This document shows, in pieces, positions 35,994-45,041 of a stretch of 61,440 nt of DNA. The notes beneath the pieces are model-generated. The model was given only the letters and a program-made list of their open reading frames with translations. It did no database searches and was not told where the DNA came from. The position numbers were made by a program, and so were the translations under genes. The DNA comes from Candidatus Thorarchaeota archaeon (GTDB taxonomy: Archaea; Asgardarchaeota; Thorarchaeia; Thorarchaeales; Thorarchaeaceae), in contig JABCTV010000004.1 of the NCBI GenBank assembly GCA_018238205.1, positions 1 to 61,440 of the forward strand. The letters run 5' to 3'. Positions within the stretch are counted from its first letter, which is position 1. Every line of letters begins with the position of its first letter.

Positions 35994-38285
35994 ATGAGCG
36001 ACGTGTATCGTCAATACGCTATGGACTCCCTAAAAGAATACAGAAGCAGAATGACAAATGGCATCCAAAGAATGGATAATTTATTGCTTCGTATCGGGCG
36101 TCGGCAGGCACAGTTCATCAGCGAGTATCGCTATCTTATCGCGGTGATGTTAATTGGTTTCATCATCTGGGTTGTAGTCTTTAACATAGCTCTTGTGGAC
36201 TACTTGAGTTCAAGCCGGTGGAACTCAAGAGCTGTATGGTTGGGATCTTATCCTGGACCCGCTGATTTCGATTTCTTTGGATACACTATACCATATCAAT
36301 TCGAGGGATATAGCGACTACTCTTTCTACTATGTCCATTGGGGCCACAATGTGCTTAATGGAGTGATGCCTTATTCTTCTGATTTTGGTTATCTTTTGAT
36401 GGATGGTGTTGTTAATGAAAACGGACTCTATATTTTCCCGCCATTAACTGCATATCTCTACGGTGCAGGAATCTGGCTTGAAACCATAATTGGTCCTGGA
36501 AATTGGGGTATTGGTCTGTTACTGGCCTCCTTTGGTTATCTCACTGCTTTACCTGTCTATGGAATTGCAAAAGAACTCTCAAAGAACCCCAGAGTCGGCG
36601 AGATTGCAGCACTGACATACCTCCTCAATCCCCTTGTTCTCTACCATATTGATTACCTCTGGCTTAATCCATCGGCATTCTACTTTTTCTTCTTTGCAGG
36701 ATTCTATGCCTTATTGAAGAAGAAAAAGCACACAGGTACAATTCTAATCGTAACTGCTGCGTTATTCAAACAGACTGCCTGGTTTCTTGGAATTCCTCTT
36801 GTCATTTACCTTATCATGCGTGCACGTGAACCTCAAGAGTCTATTCCGAATACTGAGGATTCCGATGAAACTGATTCAATCCCTGAAGATGATGCTGCAT
36901 CCAAACCAAATAGATTTTCATTCATGACCAATTATTTTGATTTCCGCAGTTTTGCTGTGAGTGTTGTTGTTGCACTCTCATATGCAGGTGTGGTCATGTT
37001 ACCAACCCTAATTACACAGCCATATTTTTGGGATTATTGGCGGTTGGCAATGGGCTATTTCTCCTTTGAAGGTAATTATGTTGATGTTCCTTCATATGGT
37101 GTTCCCATGACTCTTCCTGTACTTCCAATAGTTGCTGGTATGCCAGACCTTGCACAACTGCTAGATTCATTACTTATCACAAGTGTTCCTCTTATTTTTG
37201 GAGTTGTTGTGCTTGCAGGAGTAATGGTCCTCCTCGATAAGAGAGAAGGAAAAGAGGACATATTCCTTCGTCAAATACTATTCATAACAATGCTTCTCAT
37301 GCTTTGGGTCAGCTTGACAGGTCCACGTGGAGTTTTCAAGTATTATTTTACGATGTTCGGACCTTTCTTCTCAATCTTCGCATCTGGACGGATGATCTGT
37401 AGTAAGGATGAACACGTTCCTGTTTCTCTGTCAATGTTCCTGATGCCCTTTGCATTCACACTTCTTATTCTAATACCTGAAAGGAATACTTACCTCTTGT
37501 ACGTAGTATTGATTTTCATTCTTTACCTTCTTGCTCCATTGATTAATCGTTTGTACGATCTTGTAAAACGACCATTTCGATTCATGAAAAACCTCGCATC
37601 AAGAAGAAAGATCCAACTAAATCTGCAAACGGCTGAAGTGAAATATGGTTCTCCTGTTTCACGACGACTACAAGTTCTGGAGTATATAATCCTCATTACA
37701 TCAGCTATAATTGGTGGATTGTTACTTCTCTATGGTGTATTCATCTGCTTTTCAAGAGTAACTGCAGCTATTTCAGTCATACTTCAATTCTTTATAGTCG
37801 CAGCCGTCATGATCTTTATTGGAGCCCAAATACTCTCTATTGCTGTCAATGGTTTGTTACCCACTGAAGAAAGACGCTCTAACCTAAATTATACACTCAA
37901 GATGCTATCCTTTACAATCGTTGCAGTTGTTCTGATTTTTGGACTGGTTACTTATGCACTAAGTTGGAACATTGAACTAGTTATTGAAAAACAGGCACTC
38001 GTTATTGCAAGTACAGTTATGTCTATCTTGGCTCTCTCGCTTATTGTTAAACTGAAGAAACACCTCAGAATGCTTGCAGGACTTCTTTTACTTTCTGGAG
38101 CATCTCTAGCAACGTGGACTTGGTTATTACTTAATGATGCCGTAATGCATAACTTCGGTCTTGCATGTATTGCCGGATTGATTCTATACATCCTGTTTGT
38201 ACTTGTTGAATTCTTAGTTCCTGGCGAAAACGATGATACCCCCGATATTTCAAAATCTACGGAGATTGAAACTCTGACTCAATAA
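35994..38285 (+). CDS. Polytopic GT-C-like glycosyltransferase, copy 1
   Basis: 763 residues with a cytosolic N-terminus of about 50 residues, a first membrane helix (YLIAVMLIGFIIWVVVFNIA), a large first outside loop with acidic EGYSDYSFYYVHWG, and more than ten further helices. It resembles lipid-linked mannosyl/oligosaccharide GT-C enzymes, in which an acidic loop after helix 1 is catalytic. An inserted acidic cytosolic loop (about residues 278-305) and about five extra C-terminal helices distinguish it from the next gene, its clear paralog (shared FKQTA, LNP and FGYLTA(L/I)P(V/I)YGI). Donor and acceptor are unknown. Confidence 0.72.
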   Translation: MSDVYRQYAMDSLKEYRSRMTNGIQRMDNLLLRIGRRQAQFISEYRYLIAVMLIGFIIWVVVFNIALVDYLSSSRWNSRAVWLGSYPGPADFDFFGYTIPYQFEGYSDYSFYYVHWGHNVLNGVMPYSSDFGYLLMDGVVNENGLYIFPPLTAYLYGAGIWLETIIGPGNWGIGLLLASFGYLTALPVYGIAKELSKNPRVGEIAALTYLLNPLVLYHIDYLWLNPSAFYFFFFAGFYALLKKKKHTGTILIVTAALFKQTAWFLGIPLVIYLIMRAREPQESIPNTEDSDETDSIPEDDAASKPNRFSFMTNYFDFRSFAVSVVVALSYAGVVMLPTLITQPYFWDYWRLAMGYFSFEGNYVDVPSYGVPMTLPVLPIVAGMPDLAQLLDSLLITSVPLIFGVVVLAGVMVLLDKREGKEDIFLRQILFITMLLMLWVSLTGPRGVFKYYFTMFGPFFSIFASGRMICSKDEHVPVSLSMFLMPFAFTLLILIPERNTYLLYVVLIFILYLLAPLINRLYDLVKRPFRFMKNLASRRKIQLNLQTAEVKYGSPVSRRLQVLEYIILITSAIIGGLLLLYGVFICFSRVTAAISVILQFFIVAAVMIFIGAQILSIAVNGLLPTEERRSNLNYTLKMLSFTIVAVVLIFGLVTYALSWNIELVIEKQALVIASTVMSILALSLIVKLKKHLRMLAGLLLLSGASLATWTWLLLNDAVMHNFGLACIAGLILYILFVLVEFLVPGENDDTPDISKSTEIETLTQ

Positions 38286-38288
38286 AAA

Positions 38289-39881
38289 ATGAGGGATTTA
38301 ACCTTGACTACGAATACTGACTCTCGCGGATTTATTGTTAGGCAATTCATTAGGACACATCTTTTGTTTATTCTTTTTCTCATTGTAGCTGCAATAGTGT
38401 GGTCCTATGTATTCTCACTTGCTGCAACTGATTTCATCACTGGGGGGGCCCAACCCTTTAGAGGAGTATGGAATGGTTCAGGACCCATTGATATTTTCGG
38501 ATTTACAATTAATGTCAATTTTGAAGGATACCTTGACTATGATTACTTCTACTACTCTTGGGGTCAGCAGTTTGTAAATGGTATCTCCCCATATACTGAT
38601 GCATTCAATAGAATTGAGATTGACGGTACTTTCTACAATACTTCCTACTTCTTCCCTCCACTTTATGTATACATGTGTGCTCTTGGAGTTGTTCTACCAA
38701 TAGATCCCTTTGGAATTGGTTTTCTTCTCACATTGTTTGGATATCTAACTGCAATCCCAATCTATGGAATTTCCACTTATCTTTCCCAGAATAATAGGAT
38801 TGGAGCCGTTGCATCTGCAACATATCTCTTCAATCCCGTCGTGCTTTATTATACTGTGTTCGAATGGTTGAATCCTGCGCCATTCGTATTCTTTGCAATG
38901 CTTTCCTTCTTCTTGCTAATGAGAGGGAATAGATTATCTGGAACGTTGGCTATGGTCATATCAGCTCTGTTCAAGCAAACAGCTTTCTTTCTGGCACTTC
39001 CACTAATTGCCTATCTCTTAAGAAAACCTCCCGTAGATAATCCCGTGGTTACTGATGATGAACTGAAACCTCCTAGTGATGGACTTGATTTGAGAGGATT
39101 TGCAAAAATAGCGATTCAAGTGCTAATCTTTGTAATTGCAGTTTCATTACCATTCCTTTCTGATATTAGTAATTACATCTTCTACATCTTTCAACGTCCT
39201 GGTGGTGTGTTATACACTGACGTTTCTGTACTTCCTAATGCATCTCAACCCATTACGATTACGGTTCTTCTAATTTCTGTAAACATAATAATTCAGAACC
39301 TGAATGCATCACTTGGCGTTGCTATTCCTGAGATTCCTGAATCTATAATCCAGGTAGTAAATCTTGGAACCTACTACACAGTATTTCTCGTCCTCACAAT
39401 GCTTCCTCTACTTCTTTTGATGTTGATACACGTGAAGGATGATAGAAATCTTCGTCAGTATTGGAGTAAGATGCTGTTTCTGACTCTTCTATTGATGATA
39501 TGTCTGCATCTCTTCTCACCCCGTGGAATCTACAAGTACTACTGTGTAGCTTTGATTCCTTTCTTCTCTATTCTCCCTGTATCAAAGATGATCACACAAA
39601 AATCTGAAAAGATGAAACTATCTATCTTCATGATTCTGAACCCATTAGCATTTAGTATTTTGATACTATTTCCGAGTCGCTACATCTATCTTGTATTCCT
39701 CTTACTGATACTCATTGCGTATTTGTCTCACAAACAATTCTCAATAGTTCTGGAACTGTTAACCGATGCACTTCAAGGAGTTTCTGGTAAATTACGAACA
39801 CGGTCCCAAGAGTCTTCAAAGATAAATGAAATCCAAAGCGTCAATGGGAAACTCATCACTGGCTCAAGTGAGTTCGGCTAG
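38289..39881 (+). CDS. Polytopic GT-C-like glycosyltransferase, copy 2
   Basis: 530 residues, paralogous to the preceding protein: first helix near residues 23-45, outside loop with EGYLDYDYFYYSWGQQFVNG, then LFGYLTAIPIYGI, YLFNPVVLYY and ALFKQTAFFLALP. It lacks the long C-terminal extension of copy 1. The tandem arrangement three bases apart indicates duplication and joint expression. It probably builds surface glycans or N-glycan precursors at the membrane. Its 3' end overlaps the convergent IFT52-like gene by 18 bases. Confidence 0.72.
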   Translation: MRDLTLTTNTDSRGFIVRQFIRTHLLFILFLIVAAIVWSYVFSLAATDFITGGAQPFRGVWNGSGPIDIFGFTINVNFEGYLDYDYFYYSWGQQFVNGISPYTDAFNRIEIDGTFYNTSYFFPPLYVYMCALGVVLPIDPFGIGFLLTLFGYLTAIPIYGISTYLSQNNRIGAVASATYLFNPVVLYYTVFEWLNPAPFVFFAMLSFFLLMRGNRLSGTLAMVISALFKQTAFFLALPLIAYLLRKPPVDNPVVTDDELKPPSDGLDLRGFAKIAIQVLIFVIAVSLPFLSDISNYIFYIFQRPGGVLYTDVSVLPNASQPITITVLLISVNIIIQNLNASLGVAIPEIPESIIQVVNLGTYYTVFLVLTMLPLLLLMLIHVKDDRNLRQYWSKMLFLTLLLMICLHLFSPRGIYKYYCVALIPFFSILPVSKMITQKSEKMKLSIFMILNPLAFSILILFPSRYIYLVFLLLILIAYLSHKQFSIVLELLTDALQGVSGKLRTRSQESSKINEIQSVNGKLITGSSEFG

Positions 39882-41030
39882 TTCTTGCTGCTTCTTGGCG
39901 AGCTTTTTCTCCAGACTCATAAGACGAGCATCCAGTTTTTCTACCTGTTCACTGTACGTTTCTTTAGGCATAGCCCCAGAAGAGTGACGTTGTTCTACAT
40001 GATCTTTCAATTGGTCCACAGATTTTATCTCGCTCATGAGCCCCTTGATGTCTGCTTCAATATCTGCAGTTTTATGTTCCTCTGAGGTTTTGAATTGTTT
40101 TGAAGGGATCATAACTCCTAGTTGCTGTTGAGTCTTCTCTGCAAAATCTTGGAACTGGTCTCTTAGCAGTTCGATATTATTCTCTACACTTCCTACCTGT
40201 TCCTTAACCTTAGAGATATCTTTCTGCAAATCAAAGACCGCATTGACTAGTCTTTTGAGAGTCTTCTCGAACTCGGCTGAAATTTTTTCACCTGAATCTG
40301 CCTTTACCCTTGCTTTCTTTTCCTGCGCCTTCACAACGGAGCTGGGTTTGGTCATTTGGCTATCACCACTGAGCCATCTGAATGCATTTGTAGCAAGAAT
40401 CTTGTTCCCTTTATGTTTGAAACCGCCGCCTCTTCGAAACACCTCATAGCTTCCTACACACATAATTCGCCCTTTGCCGACTTCTACAACTGCAATAACT
40501 GGAACTTTTGTTGGTTCTGCCATCTCAGAAGTCACCGCAAGAGCTTTTGCTTTTCCTTCAATTCTAAGGCTACATGCAGAAGGAACTAGAAGGTCATCGA
40601 TATCTTCAGTTACTGGATGTGCAATAATGTCTGTGATTATCGGCATTGTTGGAAGTCCTGCATTACTTCGTTCATCTTTCACTGCGGTATTGTCAAAGAT
40701 AATGCCAAACTCCTCTGAAACCTGTGACATATTGTTCATCAACCCTCGGTCTCCACCTGATAGGGAGAGTAGCAATAGTCCTCCACCTTTCTTCACATAT
40801 TTTTTAAGTACATCAATTTCTGGTGGGCGAATTTTCGAGCTATTAGGACAACCAAACACTAGGACATCTACATCTTTGAGATTCTTGGCTAATAGCATAA
40901 ACTCTGTATATGGCTCAACATCATAGTCATTATCTCTCAAAAGTTTACCAAGTGCCGAATACGTGCTGTCAAGTCTTCCACGTTCATTTTGTGTTTGATC
41001 GAAGTAAATTTTTCGTCTTCGTCCGCTCAA
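39864..41030 (-). CDS. IFT52/GIFT-domain-like protein with C-terminal coiled coil
   Basis: 388 residues. Residues 1-230 form a Rossmann-like, GATase-derived domain that lines up by eye with the N-terminal GIFT domain of eukaryotic IFT52 and bacterial GldG-type proteins. Shared pieces are the opening IYFDQTQNERGRL, DVLVFGCPNSSKIRPPEIDVLKKYVKKGGGLL, EEFGIIFDNTAVKDE and GRIMCVGSYEVF followed by FRWLSGD. Residues 255-388 are a long coiled coil ending in a short GAMPKETYSEQVEKLDARL hairpin. No membrane segment. Soluble GIFT proteins in Asgard archaea are of interest as possible forerunners of intraflagellar transport parts; the function here is unknown. Glutamine-amidotransferase activity is not expected. 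Confidence 0.75.
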   Translation of the reverse strand: MSGRRRKIYFDQTQNERGRLDSTYSALGKLLRDNDYDVEPYTEFMLLAKNLKDVDVLVFGCPNSSKIRPPEIDVLKKYVKKGGGLLLLSLSGGDRGLMNNMSQVSEEFGIIFDNTAVKDERSNAGLPTMPIITDIIAHPVTEDIDDLLVPSACSLRIEGKAKALAVTSEMAEPTKVPVIAVVEVGKGRIMCVGSYEVFRRGGGFKHKGNKILATNAFRWLSGDSQMTKPSSVVKAQEKKARVKADSGEKISAEFEKTLKRLVNAVFDLQKDISKVKEQVGSVENNIELLRDQFQDFAEKTQQQLGVMIPSKQFKTSEEHKTADIEADIKGLMSEIKSVDQLKDHVEQRHSSGAMPKETYSEQVEKLDARLMSLEKKLAKKQQELAELT

Positions 41031-41137
41031 GAGACCACATCCTAAGTTACAGATTATTATGAAATCATGAGATTTGCACTTATGTTACTTGCGTAGATAT
41101 TACCAAGCACTTCGAATGCTTTATCTCATCATTTTGT

Positions 41138-41578
41138 ATGGATTTTGGTATGAATTCAGATGATTGTATTTTTTGCAAGATTGTGCGTGGTGAGATTCCT
41201 TCATCTGTCATATTTGAGGATGATATCTGTATGGCTTTTCTTGACGTATTTCCAGTTAGTCAAGGTCATAGTCTCTTGATACCCAAGAAACACTACGTGA
41301 ATCTATTCGATGTAGACCCTGATGTTGCTGCTCATATGGCACGAAGACTTCTTGAATTAACTAGAGGAGTTAAGATTGCAACTGGCGAAGAGGGCGTATT
41401 GACAATAGTCGCTAATGGTGCTGGAGCTGGACAGGATGTGCCACATCTACACTTTCATGCTATCCCTCGCAGCAAAGGTTCAAATTTCGGTTTCAGATTT
41501 CCACCGAATTATCGTGAGTCCATGGCTGATAGATCCGAATTAGATGAAATATCTAAGAAGATTAAAGATGCCATCTAG
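41138..41578 (+). CDS. HIT-family (histidine triad) nucleotide hydrolase
   Basis: 146 residues with the zinc motif CIFCKIVRGEIP, FLDVFPVSQGHSLLIPKKHY and the catalytic HLHFHAIPR. It is Hint-like and should hydrolyse AMP-lysine or AMP-NH2 type adenosine phosphoramidates. The ATG at 41138 is listed; an ATG four codons later (MNSDDCIFC) is also plausible. Its last four bases overlap the convergent PPC-domain gene. Confidence 0.93.
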   Translation: MDFGMNSDDCIFCKIVRGEIPSSVIFEDDICMAFLDVFPVSQGHSLLIPKKHYVNLFDVDPDVAAHMARRLLELTRGVKIATGEEGVLTIVANGAGAGQDVPHLHFHAIPRSKGSNFGFRFPPNYRESMADRSELDEISKKIKDAI

Positions 41579-42006
41579 AGATCCAACAAATTAAGCCCAG
41601 TCGCTTCATCACGAGCTCGCTTCATCTCGGGAAACTCAGTAATGACTATCTCAATGGTGACTGAAACTTCGCAACCTTCCATGAGATGGCCTCCATAGCA
41701 TTTACCATTCACGTCAGATGCGACAACATGTGCATGTACGACATAATCTTTCTCAAGTCGAGAAATATTTCCTACACAAGAAACAATCTCAAGATCTTCA
41801 TTGATTGTGAAATCTCTGTAGACCTTGGCTTCTAGGTCAAAATATCCAAGATGAACTTTCGACACTGCACCAATAAGACTGAGATGCCCTGATTGGAGAG
41901 AGTTCTCTGCAACTATTTTCTCAATTGATTTGAGAATGTCCTCTCCGGGTTCCAATCTGCTGACAATCACTTTTCCTGTCTTTTCAGTTACGAATGTGCG
42001 AACCAT
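41575..42006 (-). CDS. PPC/DUF296-domain protein
   Basis: 143-residue single PPC (plants and prokaryotes conserved) domain with DILKSIEKIVAENSLQSGHLSLIGAVS compressed around the typical trimer core, and VVHAHVVASDVNGKCYGGHLMEGC with the conserved metal-binding histidines. In plants the domain accompanies AT-hooks; archaeal stand-alone copies are trimers of unknown role. It is divergent from DNA polymerase B, whose promoter region it may share. Confidence 0.85.
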   Translation of the reverse strand: MVRTFVTEKTGKVIVSRLEPGEDILKSIEKIVAENSLQSGHLSLIGAVSKVHLGYFDLEAKVYRDFTINEDLEIVSCVGNISRLEKDYVVHAHVVASDVNGKCYGGHLMEGCEVSVTIEIVITEFPEMKRARDEATGLNLLDL

Positions 42007-42106
42007 GGTTCTCTCATTATCATAGTCACTAATGAAGGACTCGTTTCACATTACCAATACATTTTGGGAAGTGCTTATCAGGGCTTATCCTTCCAGTAAC
42101 TTGTGG

Positions 42107-44935
42107 ATGGTTTTATTGAAGGATGAAAAACAAAATGATCAGAACCAATCCTCTTTAGAGGACTATTTCGGATTTGATGAAGCGTCTGAATCAGAACCGA
42201 AAAAGCAAGTTAGTCCTCAGAAGGAAAATCCAAGTTCAGAAGAAAATCCACCTTCTAATCCATCATCCTCAATTTCTGATGAAGATGATGACGAATCTCA
42301 TAAAGAATTAGAATCACTTGACCCTGAAGAAGAAGAAGTTCTATCTGAGATTAAAGTTGGTGAGATAGAAACGCCAGATAACCTACCACCTTCATTCTTG
42401 CTCTCAATAGATTATTCTGGTCCACTTAACAAAGCCATTCTCAAGCTCTATGAACCCAAAACAGAGAAGATCTATTTCTGGATTGATAATACTGGTCACA
42501 AACCTTACCTCTATACTGACTGGCCTGCGCAGATGGTTGAGTCAAAGGTCAAGAGAAATCCCGGCTTTGTCAGAACAGAAACTGTGCAGCTTCATGATTT
42601 ATTGCATGATAAACCTGTGACAATGACCAAACTCTATGGTGATAATCCCCTCGCTATTGGTGGGGGAGCTTCCGCGATGAGGAACCTTCTCAAGGATAAA
42701 GATGGAGTAAGTCACGCTTGGGAGGCAAACATCCGTTATCACCTAACTTACACATACGATACTGGATATATTCCCGGTATGATGTATAAAATTGAGAAGG
42801 GAAATCTACTTTCCAGCCCGCCTAATGTAGATGCGAAAATCCTAGAAGAGTTCAAGAACACGATTCCAGATGAAGAAGGTCTTGAATCAATAATCTCAAC
42901 ATATTCTCCTATGTTCTTCACTGAAGTTCCTGATATCAAACGAATCGCTCTTGACATTGAAGTATATACTCCTGTAATCAACCGGATTCCAGATGCATCT
43001 GTTGCACAGCATCCTGTTACTGCCATTGGTCTATCGGGTAGCGATGGATACAACGTGTGTTTTGTCTTAAAGCGCAAGGAACTCTCTACAGGTGAGAAAA
43101 GCAAGGACTTTCCAAAAGAACTCAAAATTGTTTACTTTGATGATGAAGCTGAAATGCTGGTTAAAGCCTTTCAAGTCATAGATACATATCCTATAGTACT
43201 CACATTTGTTGGAGACTCCTTCGACCTGAAGTATCTCTATAATCGAGCGAAAAAGTTGAGAATAGACTTGGATAAATACTGCCCAATCTATATGCGTGGC
43301 AATCAGGACCCACGACGGGAGCAGGCTCATCTTAAACGAGGTATACATGTTGATACGTACAAGTTCTTTGGAAACCCCTCAATCAAGATTTACGCTCTCT
43401 CTGGAGCTTACCAGAGGGAGAACCTCAATACAATAGCAGAAGGAATTCTGGGTGAGGGGAAGCTAGAGCTCAGTGATAATATATCCTCACTATCATACTA
43501 TGAATTGGCCCACTATTGTTGGTTAGATGCTAATCTAGTCCTTCGCTTTACAGAGTATGAGGACAAGTTACTTCTTCGACTAATGGTCTTGTTCATGCGT
43601 ATATCTAGGATGTCATTGGGCGAGGTCACCCGATTTTACATCTCTTCGTGGATTCAGTCGCTTTTCCGTCAAGAACACCGTTCCAAGGGTTTTCTACTTC
43701 CCCGCCGTGTTGATATTGATTCAATGAAACACCCTGAAGCTCATACAGAAGCCACGATTGGTGGTAAGGCGTTCAAAGGTGCCATCGTTATCGATCCAGT
43801 TGCAGGTGTTCATTTCAATGCGACAGTTCTTGATTTTGCCAGTCTATACCCGACAATAATGAAGACCCACAATATTAGCTATGAAACCATTGATTGTTCT
43901 CATGAAGAATGTAGAACCGCTGGGGACAACAAGGTTCCAGAAACCGACCATTGGATCTGCAAGAAGAAGAGAGGAATGATCAGTCAAACAATTGGTTTCT
44001 TCCGAGATACTCGTGTTAACTGGTTTAAGCCTAAGAGTAAGGACTCATCACTTGATGAGCACACCCGAAACTGGTACAAAGTTGTGGAGAAAGCCCTCAA
44101 AGTATTCGTCAATGCGGCCTATGGAGTTACAGGTGCTCCACACTTTGAGTTATTCTGTATGCCCGCAGCTGAGAGTGTAACAGCTTTTGGCCGCGATGCA
44201 ATTATCCGTACAAAGGAAAAATCTGAAGAGATGGGTATCCGAGTTCTCTATGGTGACACTGATTCGGTATTCTTGGATAATCCATCAAAGGAACAACAAG
44301 AAGAATTGGTTGCGTGGTCAAGTGAGGTTCTTGGGATAGACCTTGAAGTTGAGAAGACCTACAAGTATGTAGCACTATCCGACCGAAAGAAGAACTACAT
44401 CGGTATATACAAAGATGGCAAAGTGGAAGTCAAAGGATTAAGCGGGAAGAAAAGAAATACTCCTGATTATGCTCAAGAAGCATTCCGGAAGATGTTAGAG
44501 GTTTTGAGTCGTGTAGACGACCATGAAGGATTTGAAGCGGCAAAGGAAGATATTCGCGAGATTGTGAATACCGTGATTGACCGGCTAGAAGGAAAGACTG
44601 AAGCATATTCACCAGAGGAGCTTGCATTCAGAATACAACTCACCAAACGACTCTCAGAATATCCAACAGACACCCCCCACGTTCGAGCTGCAAAGATGAT
44701 AGTTGAGCAGACCGGGGACCCAAGCAAGGTTCTTCCTGGTACTATTATCGAGTTTATCCGAGTGAAAGGGACTGGAGGAGTCCTGCCGGTTGTACTTACT
44801 AAGGACCGCTCATACTGGATCGATAAAGACGCGTATATTGACATCTTGAGGAGTGTCTTTGACCAAGTTCTTGACTCTGTGGGGCTTAATTTTGAAGAAT
44901 TTCTTGGATTTACTACCCTTGACAAGTTCTTCTAG
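42107..44935 (+). CDS. polB: Family B replicative DNA polymerase
   Basis: 942 residues from the ATG at 42107; the frame is open from 42032 but the extra 25 residues resemble no polymerase N-terminus. The first about 100 residues are acidic and disordered and begin with a PCNA-binding motif QSSLEDYF (residues 14-21). Exonuclease motifs follow: ALDIEVYTP (Exo I), TFVGDSFDLKYLYNR (Exo II) and YCWLDANL (Exo III). The polymerase motifs are DFASLYPTIM, KVFVNAAYG and YGDTDSVF, all intact. The extreme C-terminus TTLDKFF is a second PIP-like motif, without the Gln. It should be a proofreading replicative enzyme. Confidence 0.94.
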   Translation: MVLLKDEKQNDQNQSSLEDYFGFDEASESEPKKQVSPQKENPSSEENPPSNPSSSISDEDDDESHKELESLDPEEEEVLSEIKVGEIETPDNLPPSFLLSIDYSGPLNKAILKLYEPKTEKIYFWIDNTGHKPYLYTDWPAQMVESKVKRNPGFVRTETVQLHDLLHDKPVTMTKLYGDNPLAIGGGASAMRNLLKDKDGVSHAWEANIRYHLTYTYDTGYIPGMMYKIEKGNLLSSPPNVDAKILEEFKNTIPDEEGLESIISTYSPMFFTEVPDIKRIALDIEVYTPVINRIPDASVAQHPVTAIGLSGSDGYNVCFVLKRKELSTGEKSKDFPKELKIVYFDDEAEMLVKAFQVIDTYPIVLTFVGDSFDLKYLYNRAKKLRIDLDKYCPIYMRGNQDPRREQAHLKRGIHVDTYKFFGNPSIKIYALSGAYQRENLNTIAEGILGEGKLELSDNISSLSYYELAHYCWLDANLVLRFTEYEDKLLLRLMVLFMRISRMSLGEVTRFYISSWIQSLFRQEHRSKGFLLPRRVDIDSMKHPEAHTEATIGGKAFKGAIVIDPVAGVHFNATVLDFASLYPTIMKTHNISYETIDCSHEECRTAGDNKVPETDHWICKKKRGMISQTIGFFRDTRVNWFKPKSKDSSLDEHTRNWYKVVEKALKVFVNAAYGVTGAPHFELFCMPAAESVTAFGRDAIIRTKEKSEEMGIRVLYGDTDSVFLDNPSKEQQEELVAWSSEVLGIDLEVEKTYKYVALSDRKKNYIGIYKDGKVEVKGLSGKKRNTPDYAQEAFRKMLEVLSRVDDHEGFEAAKEDIREIVNTVIDRLEGKTEAYSPEELAFRIQLTKRLSEYPTDTPHVRAAKMIVEQTGDPSKVLPGTIIEFIRVKGTGGVLPVVLTKDRSYWIDKDAYIDILRSVFDQVLDSVGLNFEEFLGFTTLDKFF

Positions 44936-45041
44936 CTATAACTAATCGAAGAGTACAAATAAGAAATTCTTATAGCCGTGACATGCTACTCGCAAGGGGA
45001 CCGAGAGCCAGACTTCCTTCATACTCACGGGGTACTTTACA

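Noticed and set aside
42032-42106. N-terminal 25-codon extension of DNA polymerase B
   Set aside because: Resembles no polymerase N-terminus and would leave almost no promoter space before the divergent PPC gene.
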